Assembly: GCA_947452785.1 (NCBI GenBank) | Contig: CANGDZ010000025.1 | Location: 1 to 44,330 of the forward strand | From: Comamonadaceae bacterium | GTDB taxonomy: Bacteria; Pseudomonadota; Gammaproteobacteria; Burkholderiales; Burkholderiaceae_C | DNA: 44,330 nucleotides | Direction: 5' to 3' | Shown here: in pieces, positions 44,139 to 44,330 of the stretch | Position numbering within the stretch: the first letter of the stretch is position 1 | Layout of the letters: the number at the start of each line of letters is the position of its first letter | Made by a program: the position numbers and the translations under genes | The notes under the pieces: model-generated | Told to the model about the DNA's origin: nothing | The model's input: the letters and a program-made list of their open reading frames with translations, nothing else | Databases searched by the model: none

Positions 44139-44330
44139 TCAGCGCTGGCGCCAAGTTTTGAAGCTGATCACCACGGCGATCAGCCCAAAACCCACAAAGC
44201 AGACGAACGACCAATTGGCGATCGAGCCACCGAGAAAGGTCCAGTCCACTTTGACGCAATCACCACTGCCCTTGAACACCAAGGGGATCACACGCTGCAG
44301 CGGGAAATTCTCGATCATGCCGTACAGATC
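44139..44330 (-). CDS. dsbB: Disulfide bond formation protein DsbB, C-terminal part
   Basis: The 63 codons up to the window edge encode the C-terminal part of DsbB. They include the second periplasmic loop (PLVFKGSGDCVKVDWTFLGG) with the loop Cys, a transmembrane segment (SIANWSFVCFVGFGLIAVVI) and a short tail ending KTWRQR. DsbB is an inner-membrane protein that reoxidises DsbA with quinones. The 5' part lies outside the window. Confidence 0.88.
   Translation of the reverse strand, partial: DLYGMIENFPLQRVIPLVFKGSGDCVKVDWTFLGGSIANWSFVCFVGFGLIAVVISFKTWRQR

Overview
The window looks like chromosomal DNA from a betaproteobacterium, most likely a Comamonadaceae-type Burkholderiales (Limnohabitans, Rhodoferax or Polaromonas-like). 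This rests on the style of the proteins (LexA, ArgA, HrpA, PobA with an IclR-type regulator, several branched-chain-type ABC transporter genes and acyl-CoA enzymes), the high GC content and the short intergenic gaps. It is an inference from reading, not a database result.

Layout. 1-1756: group II intron RNA with its reverse transcriptase/maturase, ending about 30 bp from the 3' end of a convergent asparaginase gene. 2791-4013: lexA with a clear upstream SOS box and a small unknown gene. 4053-6288: a D-2-hydroxyacid dehydrogenase followed by an MFS transporter. 6331-11829: a fatty-acid-like operon with 3-hydroxyacyl-CoA dehydrogenase, enoyl-CoA hydratase, Crp/Fnr regulator, APH-type phosphotransferase and ACAD10/11-like acyl-CoA dehydrogenase. 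Its gene content fits a route for 4-hydroxyacyl-CoA compounds (4-OH phosphorylation, elimination, hydration, oxidation). 11928-12144: tRNA-Pro(UGG) and tRNA-Arg(UCU), then a SAM methyltransferase. 13125-13451: two coupled very small genes on the minus strand. 13657-14865: a serine hydrolase. 14997-19675: a complete branched-chain-type ABC transporter (binding protein, LivH, LivM, LivG, LivF). 19695-20286: a badly decayed alpha/beta-hydrolase pseudogene.

20357-24265: a periplasmic binding protein, an IclR regulator and divergent pobA with a palindromic operator between them, then a short CaiB-type CoA transferase. 24291-28086: Hsp20, a frameshifted small membrane protein, enoyl-CoA hydratase, NTF2-like protein and MFS exporter. 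28307-30412: a secreted Abhydrolase_10-type protein. 30428-31430: a metal-binding HMA protein divergent from a Crp/Fnr regulator whose start codon overlaps a Crp/Fnr-type palindrome. 31505-35691: an overlapping run of RNB ribonuclease, tag glycosylase, polysaccharide deacetylase and cardiolipin synthase. 35695-40916: MFS transporter and hrpA; hrpA carries a translated REP-like palindrome. 40968-41668: a VapBC pair. 41672-43018: argA. 43082-44077: ohr-ohrR with tandem operators. 44139-44330: the 3' end of dsbB.

Most of the window is ordinary core and catabolic chromosome. The points most worth a second look are the 4-hydroxyacyl-CoA-like operon, the palindromic element translated in frame inside hrpA, the coupled micro-gene pair, the VapC-like protein lacking a usual active-site acid, and the palindrome on the start codon of the second Crp/Fnr gene. 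I found no CRISPR array, prophage or large defence island.
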